DNA of 64,000 nucleotides, taken from Ditylenchus dipsaci (Eukaryota; Nematoda; Chromadorea; Rhabditida; Anguinidae). Under the pieces are notes generated by a model. That model searched no databases and was not told where the DNA came from. It saw nothing but the letters and a program-made list of their open reading frames with translations. Each line of letters opens with the position of its first letter. Position 1 is the stretch's first letter. Location: positions 124,001 to 188,000 of the forward strand of contig SADC01000169.1 of the NCBI GenBank assembly GCA_004194705.1, in the 5' to 3' direction. Shown here in pieces: positions 10,030 to 23,500 of this stretch. Made by a program: the position numbers and the translations under genes.

Positions 10030-12756
10030 TGTTGAATCGAGTACACATTAATTTGTAATTTTCTAGTTTTGTCTCCTAATAGCTCAAACTATCCTCAAGA
10101 ATCCGATTTACAAAACAAAATTTTGGAAAAATGCTGATTCTTGAGATGCAAACTTACGGTAAACGGTAAATTCATCTGCGGTAAATTCATCTGCAGAGTT
10201 CAAATCCTTGCGCCGTTCTAAAAGCGTTGTTCTAACTATCGGCACTTTTTCCACGGCTCTTTTTTGCCGGCTCTTTTCGCGCGGCGCTTTTTTCCTGCGG
10301 CTTTTTTCTGGACACCGATGGTACCAAGGAGGTGGTACCCAGTCATCTAGATGGTACAATCCAAATATCTCAGTGGTACTCTGTGGTACTTAGGTGATTG
10401 CATTTAAATAGTCCAGGGTCGAATTTCAAGATTCGGCAAGTATGCCGCATATATGGGAGGTAAAGTAGAGCAGCTGGAATCAAGTAAGTCCTAGGGTGTG
10501 CAATATGAATACCAACCCTAGAGCCCACTCTAAACCCTTAATGTTTTGGATTTGACCGACGTAAGTAGAGGTAATTCAATTACTCGATTATTAATGGTGC
10601 TTATTATGGCGATTATGGCAGCTAGGAAGTGGTACCTAGCCATCCACGTGGTCATAGTTGGACCGCCGCCGGCGGCACACCTTCGGTTACCTTCGGCGGC
10701 CGCCCGGCTGTGCCCGCGGTCATAGTTTAGATATTAATGATACTAATTCTAAATTTAAAAAACATGAAAAATTTTAATAAACAAACGTTGCCAGTTTTCC
10801 TGTCCACCAAATGATGTGCAGAAAAATAGTCAAAAATTACAAGACTCAAAAGTAGCATAAATGGGCAGCTGTACAAGGTAATTTTCTAAGATGTGCATAG
10901 TGTCAACAAAATTTTAAATACGGCACTACCATTATGGGTATTTGCTTACGGTATTTCTTCTGGTTATAGGCGAATTAATCGACATTGAAGAAATTCGATG
11001 CCCTTTTTTTGTAATAGATCCCCCAAAAAAACTTTTTTAACCTCTTGTCGCGGACGAAAATTAAAACAGATCATCAGGAAACCAAACAATTTGCAGCTCT
11101 CTATCATGTTCTTTTTGCACTAAAAACAATGATTCAGCAAGAAAAAACCCTTTAGAAAAGTCGACTCAATATATCGCTACTCTGTGGGACCAAAAGAAGG
11201 TCACGTTTTATCGCGAGCCTCGTTTTACCAAAAGTAAATTTGACTGACTTCATTTGGCTTTAACCGCTGCAAGGATTGCGTTATAGGCTATGAGTAATTT
11301 GTAGAGTTGTGAGTACTCGAGATTTTCGAATACTCGACTCGATACACGAAAATTTTCGAATAATACTCGAAATTACTCGATTTCGAGTACTCGACTCCAC
11401 AACCCTAGTGATTTTGTTTGCTAAAAACTTGAAATATGTCATGAAAAAAGGGTTGCCACGAAAACAAATATTTGCTATTCATTTCCAAAAGGGACTTCAT
11501 CAGAGAAAATACGGTAGTTAAATCCATAAAACAAAGAAACAACATTTTCCAAAACGTCATAAAGTAAAAATAAACCAAATATTATTATTCGCCAGGAAAT
11601 GTGACCACCAGCTGGATTTTGATCTGAGCCGCAATTTTCTGACTTTTTCTTCTCTGTCTTAAAGAAAATCAGCAAAAAACATCTTTTTAGCGAGGCTCGA
11701 CCTCCCTCAAGCATTGATTGATCGATCGTTTTTCCATTCTTTTACCACTTTTCTAGCCATCCTCACAATTATGTTATGAACTCTTGGGCTAGCGGTAATA
11801 GATCTGCAGAACCAGCCCTTGCTTTCTTTTCCCCTTCCTCTCCTCTGTCGTCTATTGACAAAGCCTGGCTTAACAATGAAAAAGATTACCCTCCTTTTTT
11901 CACCTCTCCCAAGTGTGATTGTAAAGCATAAAGGGGAGCTTGAGATTGATTAGCTGAGCCTTGTTTTTGTTGCTCTGCCTTTCAGATCTAGCTAGCACGA
12001 AAATACGAAAGGAAAAATCGTGAGTAACAACCGGGCATATATTGAAGAAACATCGATTGACTGAAAGTCCCCCAAGTAAAATGACGAGAAATATGAAAAC
12101 GGCGAGATATGCAGTTAAATCTCGATGTAGTGGTGTTCCATTAAGTTTCGACCCCTACTTGGTAATACAATTTTCTAACCTTAATTTTCTACTAATCTGG
12201 TACGTCTGTCCGCTCAGAAAATCCAAGGTTTTCGGATTTTACTGGTCGTTTTTAATTACACAATTTTACTTTGGTATAGTGGCAACTCTTTCTCAAAAGA
12301 GAGAGATCGAATTAGAAATATCGTATTACATGCTTAGATGATGCAATAAATGATACCTTGTTAGAAAATAGAGATTCAGGGCTACATGTTAAAAAAAATA
12401 TTTTCATGATTGGAAAAACACCCAGAAATACTCGTTTTTACGATTTGTTGCAGGAAAAGAGACTTTTTGGTGCGGGTTAGTAGTCTTTTGTGGGTCGAAA
12501 AGTATTTTAACTCAAGTTAGACCGCGATTGACCCCGGTACTTGTGCACTTGGGGGCCCCTTTTTCGTTAATTGTAAATAGCGTTTAGACGTCTCCTAAGT
12601 AATTCTCATACGCTAAAACGATAAAAAAGTTGTTTGCTAACAATTTCCGCACTAAAAAGTTGAGTTTTCAAAAAAAAAATTTTCCGTACTTCACGTGATA
12701 TTCTTAATTTTCTAGCTTGGAAACAACTTAAAAGGGAAGCTATGAAAAATGTCTTT
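10030..12756. other. gene-poor interval
   Basis: I see no gene. It holds a TCATCTGCGGTAAAT duplication (about 10165), a GC-rich stretch around GCGGCTTTTTT (10240-10320), a short GC-rich hairpin (10660-10720), a small hAT-like MITE (11302-11407) and otherwise AT-rich sequence. ORFs of 60-100 codons here have no recognisable features. Confidence 0.5.
11302..11407. mobile_element. small hAT-like MITE, GAGTACTCG family
   Basis: The ends TAGAGTTGTGAG and CACAACCCTA resemble the TAGGGTTG-type termini at 28171. The interior is repeated ACTCGA/TCGAGT words. The flanking 8-mers GTAATTTG and GTGATTTT match at 6 of 8 positions. Confidence 0.55.
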
Positions 12757-12759
12757 TCA

Positions 12760-13280
12760 AAAAAATACACCCGATTGCTTGAAAACTGGAATCCGGCCTA
12801 GGTTGATGGCGATTGAACAGAGAAATTTATTTTTAGGCATGTCGGAGTAGCGACTAACAGTGTTCTTGATTCTTTGATCTAGATCTACGTATGTCTGCCC
12901 TCTATGTCTGTCCTCCTGCCCAGTGAGCTGTGACCCGTTTCTCTGCAATTCTGAACTCACGATGCAATCCTAAAAATGACAAAGTATCGAGAAATCAAGT
13001 AAAACTAACCTTCAATGAGTTTCCAGATGGTAGGATGGGAGGCTGCCGAAGTCCGAATGAGCTGCCCATTGAATGATTCCATTCCATTTCTAGTTCTTGG
13101 TTGGTTGTTTACTACTAAAGCACGCAGATTCCACGTCTTGATTTCATAACTAAAAGACAGAGTAACGCAGATAAAAATTTAACAAAAATATTAATTTATC
13201 TTAAGCCCACAAACGCATGTTTCACATCAACAACTGGCACAAAAGCAAGGGCAGCGTATGAATGTGGAGCTATAAGTCGG
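12760..13280 (-). pseudogene. MULE transposase remnant, C-terminal part
   Basis: Minus-strand exon-like pieces at about 13275-13205, 13145-13015 and 12960-12757, separated by about 50-bp introns, match the end of FLYWCH-type MULE transposases: ALAFVPVVDVKHAFVGL, then NNQPRTRNGMESFNGQL and HPTIWKLIEG, then YVDLDQRIKNTV. The zinc finger and the first catalytic region are missing, and I see no terminal repeats. A dead fragment of an element related to those at 33.2 and 54 kb but of a different subfamily. Confidence 0.6.
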
Positions 13281-13348
13281 GATTTAGGGATTTTTTAACT
13301 TTCAACTTTTTTTTCAAAATAGGTTGATAGCTGAATTTCTCATACATG

Positions 13349-13582
13349 TACCGTATTCTCTCTAATAAGCGGCCCCGCCTACTTTGAGGGTCTGTATCTC
13401 AGACTAGAGTGAATATTTTGCAGAGCTGTTTTTTGAATTTCCTAACTCCCACGAGTTCTACCGATTCCGCTTTTTAGATTTTTGTTGAGCACCCGAAAAT
13501 CTGAAGATCGACCCAAAATTTTTCCGATTTTCGGAGGGTTGAAAAATAAGCGGCACGGGCGCTCATTAGATATAATACGGTA
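13349..13582. mobile_element. TACCGTA-end MITE (AATAAGCGGCC variant)
   Basis: TACCGTATTCTCTCTAATAA at the left and an inverted, slightly diverged right end. The core (TATCTCAG...GAATATTTTGCA...GTTGAGCACCCGAAAATC) is shared with the elements at 22012 and 51301. Confidence 0.75.
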
Positions 13583-13689
13583 TGTATTAGTTTTTTTCGG
13601 TAACACTGTAGAATGAAAGAGTGAATTCTGGACTATTTCGGATGCCTCACATGTTTTTAAACTGGGCCGTGGCAAAAATAGACTCTATA

Positions 13690-14010
13690 TGCATTTTTTG
13701 ATCAAGATTACTTCTCGGAATCATGTCTAAGGTAAGTGAGTGCGCGCATCTCTAACTCTCAAACCCCCTGCGCCCCCTTCGGGGCCCCTTTAGACAAAAA
13801 TCACTCGAAAGTGACTCTGGATGCATGAAAAAGCATGCATACCAGAGTTTATTTATGCGGTAGGCCCTAGTATTCGAAACTATGTTCAACATCTTCTTGT
13901 TCGTGGGCCCTTTATCAGGCACGTACCCAGGGAGGGGGGGGGGTGTCGATACCGGGCTTTAGACCTCCCCCCCCCTGAATTTTTTTATTTCCGGCTAAAA
14001 ACACCATAAA
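13690..14010. repeat. partial copy of the C-tract hAT core
   Basis: Contains TAAGGTAAGTGAGTGCGCGC, the CCCCTGCGCCCCC hairpin, and GCATGAAAAAGCATGCATAC, the inner parts of the hAT-like MITE family at 9317/43252/51467. Further partial copies lie at 18025-18300 and 53330-53480. Confidence 0.55.
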
Positions 14011-14523
14011 AGTCGAAAAAGGTGTAGGTAAAATGACCTTTTGGGGGCTTTAACAACCCCCCCGAAAATTTTCAATCCAAGGTCTCAGTGCAAATCTTGT
14101 AAAAGGATATGGATTTTTTTTTGAAGCAGAAGATTTCTTTTTGGTGCAAATCGGACCTTTTTGCATCCGGTTTGCACTAAAAATATTCAATTTGCACCAA
14201 AGAAAGCCTGTTTAAACCGAAAAAGATCCGATCTGCGCCAAAACAATTTGCACCAAAAGAAATCTTTTTGCACCGGAAAAAATCTATGTCCCTTGTAAAA
14301 AGGTGAAAAATTGAGTCAGTAAAGCAAAATAATGTAAGATATAACGTCTAAATCTTTAGCTATTAACTTGCCTGGAAAAGCGGCTTCAAAATGTATTCGT
14401 AAGTCAAATACAAAAGTACCGATTTTTCTGTATCAAATTATATGGAAACTCCAAAAAGTGTTTTACTCGGTATAGCGATTCTCACATGCAAAAAGTAACT
14501 GGAGATAAATAATTACGAAAAAT

Positions 14524-17500
14524 CTATGTAATTAGGATATTTTCATTGTTTTGTGGTACCAAGGCACAAGTTTCTGCAAGAGCCCTTGATGAATCTTCAT
14601 CGTCACCAGCGATGGTCACGATAGTGGCATTAGCAGCTGCGGTTCTTATGCCATAACCAGTAGTTCCATTTGGTTTGTTTCTATTAGGCCTTAGGCTTAG
14701 CACAGTAGTAGGGCTGTTCCAAGAATCTCCTGAAGTAGTAGGCTTGGATTAAGGTCTAAGGTTTTATTGTATTTCGAATAATTATAAATGGTCCAATGAA
14801 ACTTTGTATACTTAGGTAAAAACAGTCGGATCAAGCGGCTTGAGGTAAACTATTCTATGGAAATTTTTTGTCGGGTCAGTAACTTGTTTGAGAGCACTCT
14901 ACACAAAATTTGATCCAAAACACAATGCCAAGAACATTATTTTGGATTAGGCATGGGAGGAGAAGAGCAAATCTTTTTTGTCGTAAAAATGCTTTTCGTC
15001 GTAAAATACTTTTCCTGCCGCAAAAAACTTTTCTTGGCCTTAAAAAGTTTTCTTTGCCGCTAAAATACTTTTTCCTGCGCTACTCATATTTAATTTGACG
15101 TGAAAAAAAATTATTTTACAGCAAGAAAAGTTCGCGGCAAAAAAGTATTCGTGCGGCAAAAAAAAAGTATTCTTCCGACAAGAAAAAGGTTTGCCCGGAG
15201 GAGATTGGTTAAGAAAAGTTCTTACACATTTTTTTTAGAAAATTAGACACTAGTAGCGAATATCCCTACCACCCCCCCCTCCAATTTTTCCTTCTAAAAC
15301 TTAAGGTCAGATTTTAGGGGGGGGGTTATTCGCTACTAGCGCCGAAAATTACAACAAATGCGGAAGAAAAGATCAAAATAAAATTTACAGGTGAAATTTA
15401 AACTTTTGAGGGCGCAATTCAATTTAAGCCGTTTATATTATGGCTTATACAGTCAAAATTTAGAAAAAAAACAACTTACGCTTGAATTCATTAGTCTTGA
15501 TTTTTTCCATGAACAAACGTTTAAAAGCATCACGAAATTTCTTTGACATTAGGTTATACAGTATAGGATTTACAGCACAGTTGAAAAATATCATCGTTTT
15601 GGAAAGAATATGTACCTGAAAATAGTTGTAGGTTGATTTTCAACTTTACAGAGCTGATTCAAAGTTTTAAGTTAAAGAGGGGGGGGACTTCTATGGCTAC
15701 TTTTTGACATTGACTGCTACTTCACTTTACATACACTTTTTCACATATTTTGTTGTTTTATCTTAGATGTTTTTAGACCGTTTTTTGTAGCTGACATCTT
15801 ACTTTTTCAATTAAACACCCTAATTAAAGTTCATAAGGCATCCGCACATAATGTGTCGAAGTAATACTGAATTGTTTTTATAACTATATCTTCACAAATA
15901 TTGCATGTTTTTATGGTTTCAAATTTTCAAGTTCAAAACAGTAAATACCTGCTTACAAACAAAATATTTCCAAATCTGTAGTCAAAACTATTTGAAAGTT
16001 TTTTTTTGAAGTAATTAAATAAATGTAAATATGAGGTAAGAACACGGTGAAACATTGTTCAGTTAATGATTTTAACTCTTCTAAAGTCTGAAGTATCAGG
16101 TAAATAAAATAAAAAATAGTATCTCGAGTTAATAATATAGGCGTTAACACCACGAAATAATTCAATATTTTTGAAATCTTCCGGATCAGCCTCCGTACCA
16201 CACCTGCATCCGCTAAGCTTATTGTGAACACGCTTCCGCAACGTCTTCCGGATGCGGTCCGAAATGCGGATGCATTTTGAACACCAAAAATGCGGATGCG
16301 GTGCGGATGCGGACGAAAAACGGATCATTGTGTAGCGGGTATTACGCAAAGCACACGTGGTTGTTGTTACACACGTGGTGTCACACAAGCTTGTGCAGTA
16401 TTAAAAGTAAGATTAGGAACGGAGAAAACTTTTCATTTCTCTTTCTTGTCACCGAAAAACATTTAATTGTCAGCGAAAAAAGTTGTCACCGAAAGACTCT
16501 TTCTTGTTACCGGAAATCTTTTTTGTCACCGAAAACCTTTTGCTTGTCACCGATTGTTTAAAACCAGATTGTTTAAAACCACTTTTTTAATTTTTTTTCT
16601 CGACAATGGCCTAATACTCTTTTAACGGCTTTTCCACCATGTTTTTAGCATTTTAGGCTAAAATTTGCTTTTTGCAAAAAAAATTACCTGAAGGGACAAA
16701 GGTCAAATTTTAGGGGTTGGGTTACCTCAGTCCTCCATAGCCTGAAATTCTAAAAACGTGGTAGAAACACCGTTAAAAAAAGTATAAGGCCATTGTCGAG
16801 AAAAAAAATTCAAAAGTGCCTGGTTTCCTCTCTGGTTTAAAAAATCGGTGAAAAAAAGATTTCCGGTTATAAATAAAAAAAATTCCGCTGACAACTTTTT
16901 CGGTGACAAAAAATAATTTGCTGACAATAAAAAGTTTTGTCCATTAGGAACATTTACATCAAAATAACAAAAAATTTCAACAAATACATTAAAACTGAGG
17001 CACCATAAAACCAGACATTCGAAATATTTTATTTTATTTGGCCTCAATTTTTAGACCATTTTTCGAAAATATTTTCAATTGTGATATAGTCCACGCTCCC
17101 AACAAGGACACTCAAGGGACCGGCAAAACGATGTCGTTATCGAAAGCTGTCCTTACTTAGAACGTCCTTATCGAGAGCATGATTTTCCAAAAGCTTACTC
17201 AACAGATCGTCGATACATGGAAGCATTATGCATACCCCAGTTTTTTACGCGGCTGATTCCAGCTGCAGAACTATGTTTAAGTCTATTTTCTTTGTCTTTT
17301 CTGAAAAACTTTAATGCCCCAGAAATCTACAGAACTGAAATACTTTGGTCATCCAAATCAATTTTTTGTCCTTATTGGGAGTGTGGACTGTATCGAGGTT
17401 TGTAATCCTACTTTTAAATTTGCACAAGTTTTGTTTTCATTGTAACACCTGATTGTCAATGAAAGAATGCCCATTTGATACATTTTGTCCCGTTCTCGAG

Positions 17501-20500
17501 AAAAAATATGATAAAGGAAGTATGATACTTGAAGTTCATAATTAAAATGTCTCTTACCAATCTGGATCCCACTTGGATGAGGAAGTAAATGAGTTCCACA
17601 TAACCTAAAATATTATATGGTTTTTTTAAATTGTTTAAAAATATCCATATATCACCATGGCTCTGTAGGGAAGCCAACAAACAGCAAAAATAAATCTGAA
17701 CTTATTTTTATTATTTTGTTGGAGTTTTAAAAATGAGGCGACTGTCGGCTTATTAGAAAAAATATAATAATGTGATTCATTGGCTTGAGTATAGAATTCT
17801 TCCCCACGCAGAGTACGCTGATGGAGGAGATGACCTCATATTCGTGTTTCTCGACCCCGATTTTATGAGAAACCCGCTTTTTTTTCGATTCTGAGAAAAA
17901 AATTAGAACCAAAAAGGGGATTATGTTTTTTTTACTCAAAATTAGAAAAATTGAAATTGGCGCTTTTTGAATTATAAAAAGAATATGGGCTGTACAGGGA
18001 GGGCAACGGAATAAACGAGGCCACTAACAAGAAGATGTTGAACATAGTTTTGAATACTTGGGCCTACCGCATAAATAAACTCTGGTATGCATGCTTTTTT
18101 CATACATCCAGAGTCACTTTCGAGTGATTTGTGTCTAAGGTATGTGGGTGTGCACATCTCAACTCCAAGCAACCAAGCCCCCTGCGCCCCCGAAGGAGAG
18201 GGGGGGGGGCTTGGTTGGTTAGAGATGCGCGCACTCACTTACCTTAGACATATTATTGATCCAAAAGTGCGCATAGAGTCTCTTTTTGCCACGGCCCAGT
18301 TGAAAAACATGGTAAGACAGTCGAAAAATACAATTTTTTTTTTCATTTTGCCATAAAATAGGCCCTTTTATCCGGACAATTTTTTTCGCGCAAATCCACT
18401 TTTTTGGCACAAATTTTGTTTTGCGTAATTAGATTGAAAATTTTCAACTTTCTTGAAAAGTTTTTAAATCATGATGTAGTCCTACTTTTCTAGTTTCTAA
18501 TGAGGTATCATTTATTGCATCATCCACTAAAAATGTACTATAAAATTTTTGTGTGTTATATTTTTGTGTTATATTTTTCAGAGATGATGCAATACATGAT
18601 ACCTTATCAGAAACTAGAAAAGTAGGGCCTCAAGTGGAGACAAATCGAAATCAGTCGAAACTTTGTAATGAAACTCACACTACAACCGCCAACATCTTGA
18701 TCACCTAGAAATATTGAAAATGAAATATAGTTTCTTTTTAAATAAGAGGATTATTTTACAGTCAATTTAAAATTACCCCTTTTACAGTCATTTAAAAATA
18801 AGTGATCGTTAGATAGATTTTTTTGCTTTTTGGAGAAAAATAATTCAGGTTTCTGAAAACCAATCAGCAAAATGGATATTTTTGCGATGTTTGAGACCAG
18901 ACTGTAAAAACAGAACTAATATAATATCTATAAAAAATCAGGTTAAAAAGTGTCGGACCCTAGGCGGGAACGAACTTTTTGGGTGAGCGTAATATAGAGT
19001 TCTGACTGTAAATAAATTCTTTAAAGGACCATGATTTTTGCGCGCAGCGATTGTCCCCCGCCAATTTAAATTTTTTTCCCAATCATTGAACTTCTGTATT
19101 GATTTTTCAATTTGGTTTCTATCAAAACTATACCTAAAATTAAATTCTAGGCCTTGTTTTGATAGAAACCTAGTTGAAAAATCCGTACAGAACTTCAATG
19201 ATCAAGAAAAAAATTGAATTGGCGGGAGACAATCGCTGCGCGCAAAAACCATGGTCCTTTAAAGGAAAATTAGGAAGTCTGTTCTAAACAAATACATACT
19301 TGAACTTTTCCTTTGGTAGAACTCTTTCGATTGCCATTGCTCACAAAATACTCTTTGCCTTTTTGACTGGCAGCTGCATTCAGAGGTGGTGGCATTGCCT
19401 TATCTGTGGATTCAATAGCTGTGGAAAGTGCTAAAATAATATTTTTTGGAACTAATGCTGTTGCCCACCCCCCTGGAGGTCAAATTTTTTTTCCGAAAAT
19501 ATATGTCTATTAGTTGGGTCTTTTTCAGTTTTTTGTACGAAAAAATAAGGCTTCATAGGCATAGTGGGGCGCCCGTTCGCCGGGCCCGTTCCCTTCCCGT
19601 CCTGGACGGCGTCGGAAAAGTTGACGTTCGGACGGCCGTTGGACGGCCGGCAGAAGGCGATCCAGACAGGACGGCGAAGGACTAAATTATTCAAGCCATG
19701 CTCAGACAGAAAGCCAACAAAATCTTTTTTGCTGCCAGGAATTCTGCATCTTCAGCGATTACTACAAGTATCTCATATTTCGTGCAACATTGCCTGAATA
19801 TATTTTCAAATTTTTAAAGCAATGACTGAAAATCTGCACGGAGAAGCAATATAACGACGTTCTGGAGATCGCAACAACAGCAACCTCTACTACATAAGTG
19901 CGAAGTTATTAGACCCTTCCGTTGGTTTTTACAACGAAAAACGATTTAATAACAGTGATAAAAGCACTAAAGAGAGTTTTATCAAATACTTGCGCTCGAC
20001 ATACTCATAATGCCCGCTTTATCTGGAGCAGCGTAGGGACTATTCTCCATTCTTACAATGCACGCTGAGGCAGAAGGCTGGGCATTGTAGAAGCCTCATT
20101 GAAAGCTCGTTCAATTGTAAGTTACGACGAAAAAGCATCTAATAATAACGATGCCATTATTGTATGCTACCGTTTTATTATTTGAACAAAACATTTTATG
20201 TTGCGGACGGCCGGCTACGAAATAGGCGGCCGGCGAAATTTCGGACGGCCAGCCGGACGGGCGGTGAAATTTTTAAAGAGAGATTTTCGGCCGGCGGAAA
20301 TCTCAAAAGACGGAGACGGGACGCTGTCCAAATTTTAGAAATGTGCCCCATTATGTTCATAGGTAGTTTAGGCACATTTTCATAACACAAAATAGTATTT
20401 TTCACAAAAGAAAGTGACTGAAAAAATGACTTTGAAGCAGGGATGAGCTTTTGCGCCTATTTATATATAAACTAGACTTTTGTTAGACGCATTTCACGTC

Positions 20501-23500
20501 TAGATAAAGTCTTTTTAGTTTGGATAAGTCTATTTAGACGTACGTCTATTTTAGATGTCACGTCTAATTTAGACGTAAAGTCTAACAGAAATTTATTTTA
20601 ATTTAGCTTTTTTATACCACTTTTTCTGTTCTTATTGTTTTAACAAGTCAGAATAATATTATGGCTTCAGCACAAGTAATAAATTCTTCTGCTTCACACT
20701 TCATTAGTCATATACACTCTTTGCAAATCCTCGAAACCTGAATAATAGTACTGAAACTGCAATTTCACCCATGCAGACCCCAAACCAGGGCTGGCTACCA
20801 AATAGGGCATAGGGGCGTTTCGTCAAGAAAAGTTTCATGTGAAACTTTTTTGACGAAACGTCGGAACAGAACGCCAAGTTTGTACACATTCAAATTCATT
20901 TTGTCTTGAAATGAAATCACGTTATACCAAATTTTTACCTGTTTCTTATTTTTGTTCTTGCTTCTTTTTCAATTCAACCACGGGTGAATTTACCATAAAC
21001 TCTCGGGTAGGTAGTGGTACCCAGGTAGTGGTACCCAATTCTCAGGTGTTCTATCTGGATAGAGATAGTGAGTGAAAAATAGCACGAGCCTATCTACTTT
21101 CCTGGAATCCATACTCAGTCGTGCCAAATCGACCCACTCTTCTAGCTCGCCTACCCCTCTCGTGGCATACCTCCTCATTCTGCCGGCTCATACTCACTCA
21201 CCTGGCTCACCTACCTACTCTCTTGGCATACCTACATTTGGATGTCCACCTGGGCGTTTTTTTTCTTATATAAAAAAACTCTTTCGTGCACAAATTACGA
21301 TAATCTAAAGATGGTTTGTAGGTAACAAACTGTCATTTGAGAAACTTTACCAAAACTCAAAGAATACTCTAGAAAATGTGATTTCACTTTAATTAAACCT
21401 TCGTTAGAACGCTCTAATTAGTGCAAAAAACAGGTTTTGGAACCCGAAAAAAAATCGCACCAAATAGACGACCACTTGGTTAGGTTGATGCATGTATCAT
21501 CCAGTAGAACTGAGGTTAGATTGTACAAAAACATTTAAATGATAGGAGTTCTTCACATAACGAAATTTTTGTAACCCTGACAAAACATGAAAAAAAATTC
21601 CACCAAGTGAATGACCACTTGGTTTGGTTGAGGCATAGACTATCCAGCAGAACTGATGTTAGCATTTAGACCATCATTCAAAATTATAAAAATTTCCCGT
21701 AAGACAAAATAAGGCGAAGATAAATATATTAATTCAAAATAATGCGAACTTTCAAAAACGAATTTGAATGTGTACAAACTTGGCGTTCTGTTAAAGGGCC
21801 ATTGCCGTCTCCGACAACAGTTGTCCCCCGCCAATTCAATTTTTTTCTTTATCGCTGGATTTACGTACGAATCTTTTCAACTTGGTTTCTAACAAAACTA
21901 TACCTAAAATAAAATTCTAGGCCTTGTTTTGTTAGAAACCAAGCTGATTAATCCGTGCAGAAGTTCAATGCTTGAACAAAAAAATTTGAATTGGCGGTGG
22001 ACAATTCAAAATACCGTATTTACTGTATCAACTCCCCACCCTCCAATAACTCCCACCCTCTAATAAGTCCCAACCCTACGGACCTTATATCTCAGCCTAG
22101 AGCGAACATTTCGCAAATCTGTTTTTTCGCGTTTTCTTAGTTGCCGCGAGTTTACCTGATTACACTTTTAAGATTTTGGTTGAGCGCCCAAAAATCTCAA
22201 AACCGACCTCAAAATTTTCGATTTTTCAGAGGTTGAAAAATAACTCCCATGGGGACTTAATACAGTGAATACGGTAGGTGCAATGGCCCTTTAAGACGCT
22301 TCGTAAAAAAGTCTCATGTGAGACTTTTTTGACGAAACGACTACGCACCACCAAATAGTCTAGTGGATATCCACTTGGATGTCTTGAAAAATTTTAATTT
22401 TGTTACAATTTGAGAAGAACCATTCTATGATACGTGAAATAATGTGGGTTATTTGGTTTGTTATGACCGGAATTGCGATTTCATCTACTCGGACCCAAAA
22501 CCTGAAGTAGTTTCTCCCTGGGTTAGATGGATATCGATCTGAATAACCTGAAAGAAACAAAATACCGTATAACCTCTATTAAACGGGCACCCCTACAGTT
22601 AACGTTTTTCAAATTTGCTTTGCTTTTTTAACCCTAATATTGTTTATTTTTCGAAATGGACGACCACTCATTTTGTAGAGCTTCACAAACTCTACAAAAT
22701 GAGTGGTCGTTCGTTTCGAAAAATAAACAATATTGGGGTTAAAAAAGCAAAGCAAATTTGAAAAACGTTAACTGTAGGGTGCCCGTTTAATAGAGGTTAT
22801 ACGGTAGGTAAAAATTGTGTATGGAATTGGGTTTGTTAGGGATCGAAATTGCAATTTTACTCATCCCGGTCCCTATGCCCGAGGTAGGTATTCCTTGCGT
22901 CAGGTGGATATCCATCTGAATAGCTTAAAGATTTCTGAGTTTCAGTGCATCAGAAGAGCATTCCCTAAGGCACTTTTCTGTCTAAAAAAACCCGAAAAAA
23001 GTTAGGGGAGGTGAGACGAAAAAGGCATTTGAAGTTGGCTAGTCATCACTAAGTTTTTTCAGTTTTTGACGTGAAATTTTTTTGCACTAGAAAAACCTGG
23101 AATTCTGACACCGAATTCGTGATCAGCGTATCTGATTTGCTTCTAAAACCACTTTTAAAAGTGTACTTTGAATTGGTACTCCAAATTCCTCTCAGGACAA
23201 TAAATATTTGATTTACCAATTATTGACTTGTTTGAAAGTTTATTGTCCTGAGAGGAATTTGAAATATGACATTTGAAATATGACGAAAAAAAAAAAACAC
23301 ACTTTTTTAGCCAAAATTTATTACAGACTATAATTTTTTGCGCTCAGTAGAATAAGCGACTCTTTCCGCGTCGAATGAACTTTTAAACGAGTGTACATCA
23401 TCATATTTTCGCTAAGTATAAAATATTTTAAGAAATTAACTGGTTTTTCTGATTACCAAACTTCGAGAGGCCACGGCTCGGTGAATTAGTGACAAAAAGT

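Larger units (their letters stand above)
20800..22350. repeat. foldback element nested in the 20438 hAT
   Basis: The left arm (GTTTCGTCAAGAAAAG...GACGAAACG, then CAGAACGCCAAGTTTG) recurs inverted at 21762-21790 and 22295-22340, with the TTAA foldback inserted in the right arm. Inner sequence at 21330-21650 belongs to the dispersed CCAAGTGG/GACCACTTGG repeat. Confidence 0.6.
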
